A stretch of 58,770 nt of DNA from Acidobacteriota bacterium. GTDB taxonomy: Bacteria; Acidobacteriota; Terriglobia; Bryobacterales; Bryobacteraceae. Numbering within the stretch: the first letter of the stretch is position 1; the number at the start of each line of letters is the position of its first letter. Shown here piece by piece: positions 36,235 to 44,789 of this stretch. The stretch spans positions 1-58,770 of the forward strand of contig JACQZR010000149.1 in NCBI GenBank assembly GCA_016213775.1, in the 5' to 3' direction. The position numbers were made by a program, and so were the translations under genes. The notes under the pieces are model-generated. The model ran no database searches, was not told the origin of the DNA, and saw only the letters and a program-made list of their open reading frames with translations.

Positions 36235-37557
36235 GTGACGCCCTCAATGCCTCACGCCGGTCTGGCCCGCCGCCTCACGCTCTTCGACGCAACAATGATC
36301 GTCATGGGCGGCATCGTCGGCTCCGGCATCTTCATCAACCCATATGTCGTCGCACGACAGGTTCATACCCCCGCGCTCGTTTTCGGCGCGTGGCTCTTCG
36401 GCGGCATGGTCGCCCTCCTCGGCGCATTCCTCTACGCCGAGCTCGCCGCCCGCCGCCCCGACCTCAACGGTCAATACGCTTACCTCCGCGAAGCCTACCA
36501 CCCACTCGCCGGCTTCCTCTATGGCTGGGTCCTGCTGCTCGTCATCCAAACCGGAGGCATGGCGGCTGTCGCCGTCACCTTCGCGCGCTACTTCCTCAAT
36601 CTCACGCGCCTCAATCTCCCCGATTGGTCCATCGCCATCGCCGCGCTCGCCATCCTCACGCTCATCAATTGCTACGGCGTCCGCGCCGGCAGCAACACGC
36701 AGTCGCTCTTCATGCTCCTCAAGATCGTAGCCATCGGCACAATCGCGATCTCCGGCCTGCTCGCCGTCACCACCACCCCAACCCGCTGGACCCCAATCCT
36801 CGATCAGCCCGCGGCCTTTCCGCTTGTCACCGCATTCGGCGCAGCAGCCACACCAGTCCTGTTCGCGTACGGCGGCTGGCAGACGGCCAGCTTCATGGCC
36901 GGCGAAATGGCCAACCCCGCCCGCGACCTCGCCCGCGCCATGTTGATCGGCGTCCTCGGTGTCCTCGCACTCTATCTCTCCATCAACTTCGCCTACATCC
37001 GCGTCCTCGGCGTCGCTGGCCTCGCGGACACCACCACACCCGCCGTCGACATCACTCGCCGTCTGATGGGCCCCGCCGGCGAAACCGCCATCGCCCTCGC
37101 AATCTCCATCTCCACCTTCGGCTTCCTCAGCCAGGCCATGCTCACCGCCCCGAGAGTCTATTTCTCGATGGCCTCCGACGGCCTCTTCTTCCCCGCCGTC
37201 GCCAAAATCTCCGAATCCACCCGCGTGCCCGTCGTCGCCATTGTCCTTCAAGGCGTATGGGCCATTGTGATCGCCCTCTCCGGACGCTACGAACAGATCC
37301 TCAACTACGTCGTCAGCGTCGACTTCCTCTTCATCGGACTCACCGGCAGTTGCGTCTTCTACTTCCGCCGCCAGTCCCCGGACGCACTCGCGTACGCCGC
37401 CCCCGGCCACCCCTATACGACGATTCTCTTCTGCGCCTCCTGCTGGTTCGTCGTCGTCAACACCATCTATCGCTACCCCTACGACACCATCCTTGGGCTT
37501 CTCATACTTCTCAGCGGCATCCCTGCATACGCATTCTGGAGACGCCAATCGAAATGA
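36235..37557 (+). CDS. APC-superfamily amino acid permease
   Basis: The 440-residue inner-membrane protein has about 12 hydrophobic helices. The first, MIVMGGIVGSGIFINPYVV, carries the APC family substrate-binding GSGIF motif, and GGWQTASFMAGEMANPARDL marks helix 6. Such permeases exchange or import amino acids. Start GTG 36235 or ATG 36247. The stop overlaps the start of an aminotransferase (ATGA), so the two are translationally coupled and probably handle the same amino acid. The substrate is not readable from sequence. Confidence 0.9.
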   Translation: MTPSMPHAGLARRLTLFDATMIVMGGIVGSGIFINPYVVARQVHTPALVFGAWLFGGMVALLGAFLYAELAARRPDLNGQYAYLREAYHPLAGFLYGWVLLLVIQTGGMAAVAVTFARYFLNLTRLNLPDWSIAIAALAILTLINCYGVRAGSNTQSLFMLLKIVAIGTIAISGLLAVTTTPTRWTPILDQPAAFPLVTAFGAAATPVLFAYGGWQTASFMAGEMANPARDLARAMLIGVLGVLALYLSINFAYIRVLGVAGLADTTTPAVDITRRLMGPAGETAIALAISISTFGFLSQAMLTAPRVYFSMASDGLFFPAVAKISESTRVPVVAIVLQGVWAIVIALSGRYEQILNYVVSVDFLFIGLTGSCVFYFRRQSPDALAYAAPGHPYTTILFCASCWFVVVNTIYRYPYDTILGLLILLSGIPAYAFWRRQSK

Positions 37558-38660
37558 CTCGCGCCATGCACTCGCCCTACATGCACTGGGCCAAGACGCG
37601 CTTCCGCACCGCGCCCCGCTTCGGGCTCACCAATAGCGGCGTCTACAACTTCCCTATTTCGGAATTGAAAGTGTCGCTCGACGACCTCGAGCTCAGCGGC
37701 CCCAGCTACTACGGCTTTCCCACGCTGCAAACCGCGCTCGCCGCCCATACCGGCGCACCGCCGGAGTGCATTGTGGCGGCCACTGGAACCTCCATGGCCA
37801 ACTACCTCGCCATGGCTGCCGTTCTCTCCCCCGGCGACGACTGCCTCATCGAATCCCCCGCCTACGACCCCATGGTCTGCGCCGCTTCACACCTTGGCGC
37901 CCGCGTCCTCCGCTTCGCGCGTCCCCCCGAAAACGGGTTCCCACTTGACGTGGAGGAAGTCCGTCGGAACGTCACTCGACAAACCCGCCTCATCGTTATC
38001 ACCAATCTGCACAACCCCTCCAGCGCTCTCATCTCCAGCGAGACTCTGCGCGCCCTCGCCGCTCTCGCCCGCGAAGCCAACGCCCGCGTCCTTGTCGACG
38101 AAGTCTACCTCGCCACCGCTCTCGCTCATCCTGCTCCCGTCACTTCCTTCCTTCTCGACTCCTCCACCTTCATCGTCACCAACAGCCTCACCAAGGCTTA
38201 CGGTCTCAGTGGCCTCCGCTGCGGCTGGATCCTTGCCGACGCCGATCTCGCCGCACGAATCTGGCGCCTCAACGATCTCTTCGGTGTCATCCCCGCCCAC
38301 GCGGCCGAGCGCCTCAGTTGCCTCGCACTGGCGCAGATGCCTGCTATCTCCGCCCGCGCCAATCAACTCCTCACTGCCAACCGCAAACTCATTCACGGCT
38401 TCCTCCAGGCACGTCACGAATTCTCCGGAGGAATCACTGCCTTCGGCACTGTCGCCTTCCCGCGCCTCGATCTTTCCTCCTGCGGCATCTCCGTCGATTC
38501 CTTCTGCGACACACTCTACAGCCAGTACGAAACAAGCATCGTTCCGGGCTCCTTCTTCGACGCCCCCGATCACGTGCGAATCGGCTACGGATGCCCCACT
38601 GAAATGCTCATCGGCGGATTGGACAGGATCGCAACCGCTCTCGATTCCTTGGCCCAATAA
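37554..38660 (+). CDS. Class I/II PLP aminotransferase
   Basis: The 368-residue fold-type I enzyme carries the PLP lysine Lys214 in NSLTKAYGLSGLRCGW. Also visible are AATGTSMANYLAM (phosphate loop), ITNLHNPSSALIS (Asn of NPTG type), VLVDEVYL (Asp contacting the PLP ring nitrogen) and a C-terminal Arg in HVRIGYG. It transfers amino groups between an amino acid and a 2-oxo acid. It starts at ATGA overlapping the permease stop. Its stop codon lies in a palindrome shared with the convergent gene. Confidence 0.9.
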   Translation: MTRAMHSPYMHWAKTRFRTAPRFGLTNSGVYNFPISELKVSLDDLELSGPSYYGFPTLQTALAAHTGAPPECIVAATGTSMANYLAMAAVLSPGDDCLIESPAYDPMVCAASHLGARVLRFARPPENGFPLDVEEVRRNVTRQTRLIVITNLHNPSSALISSETLRALAALAREANARVLVDEVYLATALAHPAPVTSFLLDSSTFIVTNSLTKAYGLSGLRCGWILADADLAARIWRLNDLFGVIPAHAAERLSCLALAQMPAISARANQLLTANRKLIHGFLQARHEFSGGITAFGTVAFPRLDLSSCGISVDSFCDTLYSQYETSIVPGSFFDAPDHVRIGYGCPTEMLIGGLDRIATALDSLAQ

Positions 38661-38676
38661 TCCTCAGGATTATTGG
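38654..38676. terminator. Palindrome containing both convergent stop codons
   Basis: CCAATAATCC (38654-38663) pairs perfectly with GGATTATTGG (38667-38676) around TCA. The left arm contains the aminotransferase stop (TAA, 38658-38660) and the right arm the opposite-strand stop (TAA, 38670-38672). Both genes end with a Gln codon followed by TAA. It is a likely bidirectional terminator or RNA-end structure, though without a T-run. Confidence 0.6.
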
Positions 38677-40103
38677 ACGGCATCCTGATAGCCGAAAAAC
38701 TTCCGCCCCTTGATCACCTGGGCAATTTCCTCCGGAACCATCGTCTCCCAGCTCTCATCGCAATTGGCAATCCGCGCCAACACGTCCCGCGAGTAGATGT
38801 GCAGCAGATCGTAGTTCACATTGTCCAGCGGTTTGATCCGCCCATGATCCACCAGGTGGCTATAAAGGTTGCGCACATCCTTGCTGACAGCAATGTTCTC
38901 CACCGTGAAGATCTCGCCAGTGACCGGGTCCTTCAATGGATATACATACAGGCGCAAGTCTTTGGTGAATAGCTTTCCAAAGGCCTCCAGGATCCCGCCC
39001 TCCAGATTGGTATAGTAACGCTCGGTGAACAGGTCCTTCAAGCTGGCCGCGCCCATCACTACTGCAATCGGATCTTTGGTATATCGCGCCAGATACCCCG
39101 CCAGCCGGTAATACTCGAAGTAATCCGAAATCAGCACTGTCTTCCCCGCCGCCGCCAGCACATCGGCCCGCGCCAGAAAATCGCGCAAATCCAGCTTCCC
39201 TTCCGCTAAGAGATTGCGCATCGTGATCTCCATCAGCTCCGCAATCCGCTCGCTGCTCACATCCGGCTCGGCCGAAAACCGCTCCCGCGCCGCTCGGATC
39301 ATGTCGATGTTCACCTTCGTCACCGGCCGGAAACTGCCCCGCTCCACCAGCACCGGACGCTTCCGCAACACCTCGCTCGGCTGCAGCACCTCGCCCGATG
39401 GCCCGAACATCGCCGCGTCGCTCAGCCCCAACTGCACTAGCTTCAGACTCATCACCCGGTTGTCCACATGCCGGAATTCGATTCCGGAAAACTCAATCAT
39501 GTCGATCTCAATCCGCTCCGTTGTCAGATTGTCCAACAACGATTCGATGATCCACTCCGGCTTGTGATGGAGGAAAAACGCCGCGTACAGCAGATTCACT
39601 CCCACAATCCCCAGCGCTTCCTGCTGCAGACTGTTCTCATGATCCAGCATCCGCACGTGAATCGTAATCTGACTATCGGCATCGCGTGGATGCGCCTGGA
39701 ACTTCACCCCCATCCAGCCATGACACTCATTCGTACCCTGGTAATTGCGCGCCGCCACCGTATCGGCAAACGCAAAAAAAGCCGTGTTGTCCCCACGCGA
39801 CGACCGTAGCCTTTCCAGGTTCAGACCATGTTCGTGGTCCATCATGCTCTGCAACCGTTCGCGTGAAACATAGCGCTTGCACTTGCCGTATATCGCATCG
39901 CTCACGGTCATGTCATACGCCGAAATCGTCTTCGAAATCGAACCCGCAGCCGCACCGACTTTGAAGAACCAGCGCGCCACTTCCTGCCCCGCGCCTATTT
40001 CGGCAAACGTACCGTAGCGCAGCGGATCGAGGTTGATCTTCAGTGCTTTCTGATGCGCACCCAGCCGCGGCCGTTCATCGCGATCAGTGTCTGTATTCGT
40101 CAT
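38670..40103 (-). CDS. Conserved cytosolic protein of unknown function (477 residues)
   Basis: The soluble protein has no signal peptide or transmembrane helix. Landmark phrases are YGTFAEIGAGQEVARWFF, TISAYDMTVSDAIYG, FFAFADTVAARNYQGTNECHGW, RPVLVERGSFRPVTKVN and NLEGGILEAFGKLFTKDLRLYVYP. I recall this family from many bacterial phyla; automated names such as TonB-dependent receptor or nicotinate-nucleotide adenylyltransferase lack support here, since neither a barrel nor an adenylyltransferase HxGH motif is visible. The strong conservation implies a catalytic or core role. It follows a LEA-like exported-protein gene by 15 bases. Confidence 0.7.
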   Translation of the reverse strand: MTNTDTDRDERPRLGAHQKALKINLDPLRYGTFAEIGAGQEVARWFFKVGAAAGSISKTISAYDMTVSDAIYGKCKRYVSRERLQSMMDHEHGLNLERLRSSRGDNTAFFAFADTVAARNYQGTNECHGWMGVKFQAHPRDADSQITIHVRMLDHENSLQQEALGIVGVNLLYAAFFLHHKPEWIIESLLDNLTTERIEIDMIEFSGIEFRHVDNRVMSLKLVQLGLSDAAMFGPSGEVLQPSEVLRKRPVLVERGSFRPVTKVNIDMIRAARERFSAEPDVSSERIAELMEITMRNLLAEGKLDLRDFLARADVLAAAGKTVLISDYFEYYRLAGYLARYTKDPIAVVMGAASLKDLFTERYYTNLEGGILEAFGKLFTKDLRLYVYPLKDPVTGEIFTVENIAVSKDVRNLYSHLVDHGRIKPLDNVNYDLLHIYSRDVLARIANCDESWETMVPEEIAQVIKGRKFFGYQDAVQ

Positions 40104-40118
40104 CCGCCACCCCCAGGC

Positions 40119-40622
40119 TTATTGCTTCTGTGGCGGCGGTGGCGGCGCAGGTGTCTTCGCCGTCGCGGACTTCGAATCCTTCGCCGTCACTTCCTTCGCG
40201 CCGTCCTTGAACCCCTTCCCCACCGTCTTCGCGCCCTTGCCCACTCGCTTGCCGCCATCAACAGTCGTATCGGCGACCTTGTCCGCCGCCGACACCGTCC
40301 CGTCTTTCACCTTCCCCGCGGCTGTGCCCGCCGCTCCACCCGTCTTCTCGCCGGCCGTCACGGTCGCGTTCTTCACCCGCGACGCCGCACCGCTGGTTTC
40401 TCCCGCCACTTTGCCCGCCGCTCCCGTAACGCCATCCTTGATACCGCCGCCGATGCTGCTCACACCATCCACGATCTTGGTGCCCGCCTTACGCGTGTCT
40501 TTCTTGACGGCCTTTTTCTCATCCGCCGCCTTGGCACCTTCCTCCTGCGCCAAAACCGGCATCCCTACCATGACAGCGCCCACAACAACTACATAGCGAA
40601 ATGTTTTGGAAAGGAATTTCAT
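40119..40622 (-). CDS. Exported LEA-like / apolipoprotein-like repeat protein
   Basis: The 167-residue protein has a signal peptide (KFLSKTFRYVVVVGAVMVGMPVLAQ). Its body is low-complexity amphipathic repeats rich in Ala, Gly, Lys, Thr and Val (AAGKVAGETSGAASRVKN, GTAAGKVKDGTVSAADKVAD), ending in a proline run. The pattern resembles group-3 LEA desiccation-protection proteins. The homology is compositional and the role is inferred only. It lies directly upstream of the 477-residue gene and likely shares its transcript. Confidence 0.65.
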   Translation of the reverse strand: MKFLSKTFRYVVVVGAVMVGMPVLAQEEGAKAADEKKAVKKDTRKAGTKIVDGVSSIGGGIKDGVTGAAGKVAGETSGAASRVKNATVTAGEKTGGAAGTAAGKVKDGTVSAADKVADTTVDGGKRVGKGAKTVGKGFKDGAKEVTAKDSKSATAKTPAPPPPPQKQ

Positions 40623-40637
40623 GCCACTATTGTATCC

Positions 40638-41168
40638 TCATCTTTTTCCGCGCGCTGCTTGAAACATCAGTTCCGCGTCACGAAGCGTAATCACCACCGT
40701 CATCGGATCCAGCGGAGAGGGAAGGAAGCCGTACCTTTCATAGAACCGCTTGGCCTTGTCCGAGATGGCATGTACAAGCAAAGCTCGAATACCGGCGATC
40801 TCCGCGGCCTGTACTGTTCGCAGCACGGCGTCTTTCAGCAGCCCTACCCCCACTCCCTGGCTCTGGAATTCCCGGTCTACAGCCAGCCGCCCGAGAATCA
40901 TCACTGGAATCGGATCGGGCATGTTCCGCCGGACTCTGCCCGGAACGCCCTCATGCGCCGCCGCTCCAGCAGCAAGGCTGTAATAGCCGGCAACCCGGCT
41001 CTCCACGCATACTACGTACGTTCGCGAAGCTCCGCTCTCTTCATTGGCAAGCGCCCGCCGTCGCAACCACTCATCCAACGCCGTCTCGCCGGAATCGAAA
41101 GCCGATACGTCATGCTGCGGGCCTAACCTCTCGGGAGCGCCCACCGTCATTGGTTTCACTTCTCCCAA
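40638..41168 (-). CDS. GNAT-family acetyltransferase toxin (TacT/AtaT-like)
   Basis: The 176-residue protein has the toxin-type GNAT pattern: FDSGETALDEWLRRRALANEES near the start, SRTYVV, the acetyl-CoA loop QGVGVGLLKDAV (Q/R-x-x-G-x-G/A type) and the catalytic region AKRFYERYGF. TacT/AtaT toxins acetylate the amino acid on charged tRNA and stop translation. It overlaps the upstream DUF1778 antitoxin gene by 13 bases, typical of these pairs. Start at ATG 41168; ATG 41150 is possible. Confidence 0.88.
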   Translation of the reverse strand: MGEVKPMTVGAPERLGPQHDVSAFDSGETALDEWLRRRALANEESGASRTYVVCVESRVAGYYSLAAGAAAHEGVPGRVRRNMPDPIPVMILGRLAVDREFQSQGVGVGLLKDAVLRTVQAAEIAGIRALLVHAISDKAKRFYERYGFLPSPLDPMTVVITLRDAELMFQAARGKR

Positions 41169-41461
41169 GGCGCCTTGGTCGCAAACAGTTTCCGCAGTTT
41201 CGGATTGTCCTTCGGCGGTCGATCGAGCATCTTGCTGAACTCACGGAACACCTTATCCGGCAGCACGAAATACCTCCTGTCCAGGAGGACGCTCTCCGCC
41301 TCACGGCACACCGTATCCAGCATGAAGTCCGACCGGTTGCGTCCCAGTGCATCCGCGGCCTGGTCAATCAGAGCCTTCTGCCGTCTAGTTGCGCGCAGGT
41401 TGATTACCTCTCCACGGCCCTCGCTCGCTCTGGTTCTCGTTGCTACGACTCGCGTCTTCAT
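41156..41461 (-). CDS. DUF1778 ribbon-helix-helix antitoxin (TacA/AtaR-like)
   Basis: The 101-residue protein has the DUF1778 core EVINLRATRRQKALIDQAADALGRNRSDFMLDTVCREAE, a ribbon-helix-helix DNA-binding fold, and a C-terminal toxin-binding region ending PPKDNPKLRKLFATKAPWEK. It neutralises the downstream GNAT toxin and should repress the operon. The ATG at 41461 shares a base with the palindrome TGTATATACA, so the true start may be further inside if that box is the -10 element. Confidence 0.88.
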   Translation of the reverse strand: MKTRVVATRTRASEGRGEVINLRATRRQKALIDQAADALGRNRSDFMLDTVCREAESVLLDRRYFVLPDKVFREFSKMLDRPPKDNPKLRKLFATKAPWEK

Positions 41462-41470
41462 GTATATACA
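41461..41470. promoter_or_regulatory. TGTATATACA palindrome at the DUF1778 start
   Basis: The perfect 10-base palindrome TGTATATACA includes the first base of the antitoxin ATG. The adjoining TTGTATATAC (minus strand) is the same as the box before brnT. It is probably an autoregulatory operator bound by the ribbon-helix-helix antitoxin, possibly overlapping the promoter -10. Confidence 0.45.
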
Positions 41471-41545
41471 ACACCATTACATGCCCGTATGGGCTCCGTC
41501 AACACATCCTGAGCTTCTCCACTGCTGGACACATGCACGGAAGCC

Positions 41546-42916
41546 CTACCCCACCGACGGCAACCCCGCCAGGGCCATCGCCAATTCCTTCTCGTCATAC
41601 TCCAGATCCAGCAGCTTGCCCGCGAAGTAATCCAGATAAGCCTGCATGTCAAAGTGCCCGTGCCCGCACAGGTTCACCAGCAGCGCCCGGCTCACGCCTT
41701 CCTCCTTGCACCGCAGCGCTTCATCAATCACACCGCGCACCGCATGATTCGCCTCCGGAGCAGGCAGAATCCCCTCGGTTCGTGCAAACTGCACACCCGC
41801 CTCAAAGCACGGCCCCTGATGATACGAACGCGCTTCAATCAACCCCAGGTCCGCAATGTGGCTCACCAGCGGCGACATCCCGTGATATCGCAATCCGCCC
41901 GCGTGGAACCCCGGAGGCGTAAACACAGACCCAAGCGTGTGCATCTTCACCAGCGGCGTCAGATGCGCCGTATCGCCAAAATCATACGCGTACTTGCCCC
42001 GCGTCAAACTCGGACACGCCGACGGCTCCACCGCGACGATCCTCACGTTCTTCCCACCGCGCAGCTTCGCGCCCAAAAACGGAAACGCAATCCCCGCGAA
42101 GTTCGATCCGCCGCCCGTGCATCCAACAATCACGTCCGGATAATCATCCGCCATCTCCAGTTGCGCCATCGCCTCCTGCCCGATCACCGTCTGGTGCAGC
42201 AGCACGTGGTTCAACACCGACCCCAGAGCGTACTTCGTGTCCTCCCTTTGCGCCGCCATCTCCACCGCCTCGGAGATCGCAATCCCCAGACTCCCCGGAT
42301 GGTCCTCGCGCTCGGCCAGAATCGCGCGCCCCGAATTCGTCTCCATCGACGGCGACGCCACGCACCGCGCCCCATACGACTCCATCAACGCCCGCCGGTA
42401 CGGCTTTTGATTGTAGGAAACCCGCACCATGTAAATATCTACATGAATTCCAAACAGCGCCCCCGCAAAAGCCAGCGAACTCCCCCACTGCCCCGCGCCC
42501 GTCTCCGTCGTGATCTTCCGAATCCCGGCCTCGGCGTTGTAGTATGCCTGCGCCACCGCCGTGTTCGGCTTGTGGCTCCCCGCCGGACTCACGCCTTCGT
42601 ACTTGTAATAAATGCGGGCCGGCGTATCCAGCGCCTTTTCCAAGCGCCGCGCACGATACAACGGCGTCGGACGCCATTGCCGGTACACATCGCGTACCGC
42701 TTTCGGAATCTCCACCTCGCGCTCGCCAGTCACTTCCTGCTGGATGAGCGACATTGGAAACAGCGGCGCCAAATCGCCGGCCGTGAGCGGCTGCAGCGTT
42801 CCCGGATGCAGCGGCGGTGGTGGCGGCGTGGGCAGATCGGCAATGACGTTATACCAGAACCTGGGTATGCGGGTTTCGTCTAAAACGTACTTAATCGTAT
42901 CGGATGATGAAGACAT
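41546..42916 (-). CDS. Tryptophan synthase beta chain-like (TrpB2 type)
   Basis: The 456-residue PLP enzyme carries Lys116 in [15 protein letters not shown] and the phosphate loop [15 protein letters not shown]. The extra N-terminal region ([29 protein letters not shown]) and length are those of TrpB2 rather than TrpB1. TrpB2 condenses indole or phosphoserine-derived units with serine and often works without a TrpA partner. No trp genes are nearby, consistent with a salvage role. It is transcribed away from the small membrane protein gene at 42959. Confidence 0.88.
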   Translation of the reverse strand: MSSSSDTIKYVLDETRIPRFWYNVIADLPTPPPPPLHPGTLQPLTAGDLAPLFPMSLIQQEVTGEREVEIPKAVRDVYRQWRPTPLYRARRLEKALDTPARIYYKYEGVSPAGSHKPNTAVAQAYYNAEAGIRKITTETGAGQWGSSLAFAGALFGIHVDIYMVRVSYNQKPYRRALMESYGARCVASPSMETNSGRAILAEREDHPGSLGIAISEAVEMAAQREDTKYALGSVLNHVLLHQTVIGQEAMAQLEMADDYPDVIVGCTGGGSNFAGIAFPFLGAKLRGGKNVRIVAVEPSACPSLTRGKYAYDFGDTAHLTPLVKMHTLGSVFTPPGFHAGGLRYHGMSPLVSHIADLGLIEARSYHQGPCFEAGVQFARTEGILPAPEANHAVRGVIDEALRCKEEGVSRALLVNLCGHGHFDMQAYLDYFAGKLLDLEYDEKELAMALAGLPSVG

Positions 42917-42958
42917 TCGAGGGCTCCTGTTATTGATAGACTCACTACTCTACCACTC

Positions 42959-43303
42959 ATGAAATCTCCCCGCACCGCGATTGCGATACTGATCTTAGGG
43001 GCGCAATTGATCCTCATTGCCTGGTCGCGAACCACCATGGCCCGCTACTTCTGCTGGGCGCCATTCGACATGCAAACCGATTACTCCGTCGATGTCACCC
43101 TCCATGGCCGCAAACTCACCGCGCAGGAAATCCGGCAGCGTTACCGCCGCCCCGCAAAGGGTACCGACAACCGCAGCGTGCAAAACTTAATCGACATCTT
43201 TCAAGGCTACGAAGAACGCTACGCCGGCCCGGACAAGGCCGAGATCCGCCTCCGCTACCGCATCAACGGCAAAGAGCAACAAGAATGGCGCTATCCGCGA
43301 TAA
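42959..43303 (+). CDS. Small membrane-anchored protein of unknown function
   Basis: The 114-residue product has one N-terminal hydrophobic segment (TAIAILILGAQLILIAW), then a polar domain (YSVDVTLHGRKLTAQEIRQRYRR ... KAEIRLRYRINGKEQQEW) facing the periplasm. No family is recognised. It overlaps the following HTTM-DCC gene by 19 bases and is probably its partner. Confidence 0.65.
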   Translation: MKSPRTAIAILILGAQLILIAWSRTTMARYFCWAPFDMQTDYSVDVTLHGRKLTAQEIRQRYRRPAKGTDNRSVQNLIDIFQGYEERYAGPDKAEIRLRYRINGKEQQEWRYPR

Positions 43304-44451
43304 ACCCGCTGCGCATCACCGGCACCGAGCTCGCCCCGCCCGTCCTCTTGATGGCGAAACTCATCGCCCTTGCCCTACTGCTCACCCTCCACGCGTCCGT
43401 TCTCCCTGTCCCATTCCTGCCTTTTCTCCCCGGCCTCGACGCGCTGCCCCCGCAACTCTTCCGCACCACGCTACAACTCGCCATGGTCATCGGCGCACTC
43501 GGAATCCTACTCAACTACCGCGTCCGCACCGCCTGCCTGCTGGCCGGCGGCGCGATCCTCCTCGGCGTCCTCTCCTCGCGCGCCTACTACGGCAACAACA
43601 AAACCTTCTGTGCGCTGATCCTTATCCTCGCCGGGCTCTCCTCGCGCACCGAACGCCGTTTCCTCCACTGGCAAGTAGCCATTGTCTACCTCGGCGCGGG
43701 ACTCAACAAAGCCCTCGACCCCGACTGGCACTCCGGCCAGTTCTTTGAGCACTGGGCCACTGTCCGCCTCGAGCAGCCGCTCTACCTATGGCTCAGCCCC
43801 ATGCTGCCGCCGCTCCTGCTGGGCAAGCTGATGTGCTGGGCCGCCATCACCCTGGAGCTCAGCGCCGCCGTCATGCTCGTGATCCCGCGCCTGCAACTCT
43901 ACGGCGCAGCCATCAGCATCTTTCTCCAATCAGGCTTCCTGCTTTTCTCCGGCCAGACCTTCGTCCTCTTTTTCTACGGCATGCAGGCCGCAATGTTCGC
44001 CTTTCTCCCTTGGCCCGCTTCCGGCCGCATGATGGTGATTTATGATGGCGATTGCGGCTTCTGCGATTGGTGCCGCCGCCAACTGCAGCGCTTTGATTTC
44101 GACCGCATCTTGGATTGGCGTCCCTACCAGACCGGAGTCGGCCTCGCCCACGGCATCACGGACGACATGGCCTCTCGCCGCCTGCAATTAATCACCACCA
44201 CCGGCAAAGTGCTCGACGGGTTCCACGCCGTCCGCCGCATGCTCATCTACACGCCGGCGCTATGGTTCGTGTTCTACGCCTTGATCGCACTGTCGCCCGC
44301 CCGGCAACCGTTGTGGCGTCAAATCACCGTCGGACTCGCGTTGTTCCTCATCTCCCCGCTATTCAACCCCATCGGTGTGGCTGCATACGACTTCGTCGCC
44401 CGCCATCGCCACCGCCTCATGCCGAACTCCACCTGCGCCATTCGTCAATGA
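43285..44451 (+). CDS. HTTM-like membrane protein fused to a DCC thiol-oxidoreductase-like domain
   Basis: The 388-residue protein has about seven hydrophobic helices in residues 1-250, with HTTM-like phrases (AYYGNNKTFCALILILAG, YLGAGLNKALDPDWHSGQFF, FLQSGFLLFSGQTFVLFFYGMQ). A DCC (DUF393) domain follows, MVIYDGDCGFCDWCRRQLQRFD, with its CxxC near residues 258-261, then another hydrophobic segment. DCC domains are thioredoxin-like; HTTM domains resemble vitamin-K-dependent carboxylase membrane parts. The fusion suggests a membrane redox function. Start ATG 43285 lies inside the previous gene. Confidence 0.75.
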   Translation: MALSAINPLRITGTELAPPVLLMAKLIALALLLTLHASVLPVPFLPFLPGLDALPPQLFRTTLQLAMVIGALGILLNYRVRTACLLAGGAILLGVLSSRAYYGNNKTFCALILILAGLSSRTERRFLHWQVAIVYLGAGLNKALDPDWHSGQFFEHWATVRLEQPLYLWLSPMLPPLLLGKLMCWAAITLELSAAVMLVIPRLQLYGAAISIFLQSGFLLFSGQTFVLFFYGMQAAMFAFLPWPASGRMMVIYDGDCGFCDWCRRQLQRFDFDRILDWRPYQTGVGLAHGITDDMASRRLQLITTTGKVLDGFHAVRRMLIYTPALWFVFYALIALSPARQPLWRQITVGLALFLISPLFNPIGVAAYDFVARHRHRLMPNSTCAIRQ

Positions 44452-44777
44452 AACTCCGCCAGCCGCGGCGCGCGTACATCTTTCTCGATCTTCCCGCGCA
44501 GATCCGCTACAAGAGCCGGCTGCGCCGCAAGAAGATCGCGCTGTTCATTCGGATCCTCGCGCATATTGTCCAGTTCCTCGCGCCTGTTGTCATTCACCCG
44601 TTTCCAATCGCCATGCGGCACCGCCTTGCGGTTGTTATTGGCCCGCCGGTATCTCCAGAACACCGTGCGCGCCTTCACCGCGGCCTTGCCCTGCGGCGTA
44701 CGAATATCCGTCGCCCCGTAGCACGACAAGTCCGCCGACCCTAAATCATCGGCCAGCAGCACGATATTCGGACGCCC
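44445..44777 (-). pseudogene. Sulfatase remnant with an in-frame internal deletion
   Basis: The minus-strand frame begins [28 protein letters not shown], the exact N-terminal core of a type I sulfatase with its metal-binding DD. It then jumps to the family's C-terminal end (AVKARTVFWRYRRANNNRKAV ... NMREDPNEQRDLLA). About 350 residues, including the CxPSR formylglycine site, are missing, as are the start codon and signal peptide (a TGA lies just upstream). It sits directly after the SGNH-DUF1080 gene and overlaps the convergent HTTM-DCC end by seven bases. No function is expected. Confidence 0.85.
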
Positions 44778-44789
44778 GCCGCGTCAGAC

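Noticed and set aside
36244-37548. Minus-strand frame of 434 codons across the permease gene
   Set aside because: Its Gly/Asp/Glu-dominated composition is the antisense image of a hydrophobic transporter; it is not a protein.
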